DNA of 64,000 nucleotides from JAVBMV01 sp031552145. GTDB taxonomy: Bacteria > Myxococcota > Myxococcia > Myxococcales > UBA5297. Position numbers and translations under genes: made by a program. The notes below the pieces were generated by a model. The model was not told the DNA's origin. It searched no databases and saw only the letters and a program-made list of their open reading frames with translations. Below are positions 63,151 through 64,000 of this stretch, piece by piece. The stretch is taken from contig JAVBMV010000008.1 of the NCBI GenBank assembly GCA_031552145.1, positions 62,001 to 126,000 on the forward strand, written 5' to 3'. Positions within the stretch are counted from its first letter, which is position 1, and every line of letters starts with the position of its first letter.

Positions 63151-63479
63151 ACGACCAGACCAAAGGATGTTGCTGTGCCGGGGGCTGCGCCGAGGGCAGT
63201 GAGACCAACACCGCGACTGCCGCCCAGATCGAATCATTGCTGCCCAAGGTGCGCCAGGCGATTGAGGAGATTAGGCCAGGGCTGCAGGGCGACGGCGGAG
63301 ACATCGAGTTCTACGGACTTACGCCAGACCTGCGCGCCCGCGTCCGGCTGGTCGGCGCCTGCGCCGGATGCCCTTCGGCAGCCATCACCCTCCAATATGG
63401 CGTCGAGGCCTACCTGGTCGAGCGCGTCCCCGAAGTGACGGGCCTCTCGGTGGAGCGCGGCGGCGGGTGCTGCGGCTGA
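63147..63479 (+). CDS. NifU-like (Nfu) iron-sulfur scaffold domain protein
   Basis: This encodes 110 residues. An N-terminal Cys cluster (CCCAGGC) is unusual. The rest is a single NifU C-terminal domain: KVRQAIEEIRPGLQGDGGDIEFYG, then VRLVGACAGCPSAAITLQYGVE with the CxxC cluster ligand, and a final GGGCCG. Such proteins hold and hand over an Fe-S cluster. The extra Cys at both ends could bind metal. It overlaps coaD by four bases, so the two are co-translated. Confidence 0.92.
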   Translation: MNDQTKGCCCAGGCAEGSETNTATAAQIESLLPKVRQAIEEIRPGLQGDGGDIEFYGLTPDLRARVRLVGACAGCPSAAITLQYGVEAYLVERVPEVTGLSVERGGGCCG

Positions 63480-63494
63480 GTCACGCTCCCCTCG

Positions 63495-63523
63495 TTGACC
63501 AAACGAGGGAGCTTGAGTAGCCT
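63495..63523 (+). promoter_or_regulatory. Candidate greA promoter
   Basis: TTGACC (63495-63500) is followed after exactly 17 bases by TAGCCT (63518-63523). Transcription would begin near 63530, so the terminator hairpin at 63541 would lie in the greA leader. The region also has an imperfect stem (63485-63512, one bulge). Confidence 0.5.
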
Positions 63524-63540
63524 CTGAGAGTCAGTTTGAA

Positions 63541-63580
63541 GCGGCCGCTCCCAAAGCGGGGGCGGCCGCCCATTTTTTTT
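63541..63580 (+). terminator. Intrinsic terminator / attenuator directly upstream of greA
   Basis: GCGGCCGCTCCC pairs with GGGGGCGGCCGC (12 bp, one G-T) and is followed, after CCA, by eight T residues (63573-63580). This is the best-formed Rho-independent terminator in the window. Only 14 bases, including a GGAG ribosome site, separate the T tract from the greA ATG. It may end the coaD-nfu transcript and also attenuate greA. Confidence 0.85.
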
Positions 63581-63594
63581 GGAGAAGCAACGCT

Positions 63595-64000
63595 ATGAGT
63601 TCCGAACGTCTGCCGATGACGCGCAACGGACTGCAAAAGATGAAGGAGGAGCTCAAGCGCCTCCGTTCGGTCGAGAAGCCGCAAAACATCCGCGACATCG
63701 AAGAGGCGAGGGCCCACGGCGACCTGTCGGAGAATGCGGAATACCACGCCGCCAAGGAGCGCCAGGGGCAGCTCGACGCGGAGATCAGGCGCGTAGAGGA
63801 TGTGATCGCGCGCGCCGAGGTCATCGACACCAGCAGACTGAGCGGAGAGAAGATCCTCTTTGGCGCCAAGGTCGAGCTCGAGGACGTCAATAGCGGCGCG
63901 TCGGTCGAATATCGCATCGTCGGCGAGTATGAGGCCGACATCAAGCAAGGGCTGCTTTCGGTTGCCTCTCCCATCGCCCGGGCGCTCATCGGGCGCGAGG
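63595..64000 (+). CDS. greA: Transcription elongation factor GreA (3' partial)
   Basis: The gene is cut by the window end after about 135 codons. The coiled coil has PMTRNGLQKMKEELKRL and the acidic tip loop EARAHGDLSENAEYHAAKE (the conserved GDLSENAEY with the catalytic acidic residues). The second domain begins with ILFGAKVELEDVNSG and reaches ISPIARALIGRE-like text (SVASPIARALIGRE). GreA helps backtracked RNA polymerase by stimulating cleavage of the transcript. The start follows GGAG with good spacing. Confidence 0.96.
   Translation, partial: MSSERLPMTRNGLQKMKEELKRLRSVEKPQNIRDIEEARAHGDLSENAEYHAAKERQGQLDAEIRRVEDVIARAEVIDTSRLSGEKILFGAKVELEDVNSGASVEYRIVGEYEADIKQGLLSVASPIARALIGRE

Overview
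The window is GC-rich chromosomal DNA from a Gram-negative bacterium that looks like a member of the Myxococcota (Bradymonadales/Polyangia-like). The reasons are the lipobox lipoproteins, very large secreted repeat proteins, Cys-rich motifs of the CGG-x-NCGPDGCGG type, a MYXO-CTERM-like C-terminal tail, a tandem Hsp70/DUF2760 operon, and many acid-rich DUF3108 and SPOR-type envelope proteins. I saw no tRNA, rRNA, CRISPR array, insertion sequence or phage gene. Genes are dense on both strands, and several promoters fit an E. coli-like TTGAC-N17-TA pattern.

Layout. 1-6121: the tail of an SDR oxidoreductase gene converges on a giant Kelch/InlB-type repeat lipoprotein gene. 6149-8755 (minus): a three-gene type III polyketide cluster (PKS, ICMT-like methyltransferase, FAD oxidoreductase), probably making methylated alkylresorcinol- or alkylpyrone-like lipids. 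8814-10987: two small lipoprotein genes and a truncated periplasmic-binding-protein-like gene. 11093-13483: threonine catabolism (tdh-kbl). 13536-17198: a GNAT gene, two DUF3108 envelope genes and an outer-membrane barrel gene. 17207-20749 (minus): the fadI-fadJ beta-oxidation pair. 20911-22550: a tetraheme cytochrome and rsgA. 22614-28245: a strong promoter, a cobalamin riboswitch and four secreted or lipoprotein genes. 28311-36374: a DHH-like gene, DUF2760, two Hsp70-family genes and a HARE-HTH/Mrr-like gene whose end overlaps mutS. 36374-42102: mutS, argS, a SPOR-domain gene and a small cupin. 42123-48281 (minus): a 2052-residue repeat lipoprotein. 48454-52260 (minus): a sigma factor and korA-korB. 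52491-55989: a NamZ-like muramidase, nadD and a polytopic membrane protein. 56070-59539 (minus): a ClpA/C unfoldase and a DUF2520 reductase. 59629 to the end: pepP, a CDF transporter, rsmD, coaD, nfu and the start of greA.

The most interesting part is 22614-28245. A well-formed B12 riboswitch drives four translationally close genes for exported proteins: two contain beta-propeller-like regions and one has an unrecognised 'surface' fold. None of them is a known B12 synthesis or transport gene. This resembles in logic, but not clearly in sequence, the surface-exposed BtuG/BtuH B12-capture lipoproteins of Bacteroides, so it is a candidate undescribed corrinoid-capture module. Secondary points are a HARE-HTH protein with a seemingly dead Mrr-like domain coupled to mutS, a terminator/attenuator placed directly before greA, bidirectional hairpins that contain both stop codons of convergent gene pairs, and a three-repeat higher-order period in the giant lipoprotein.
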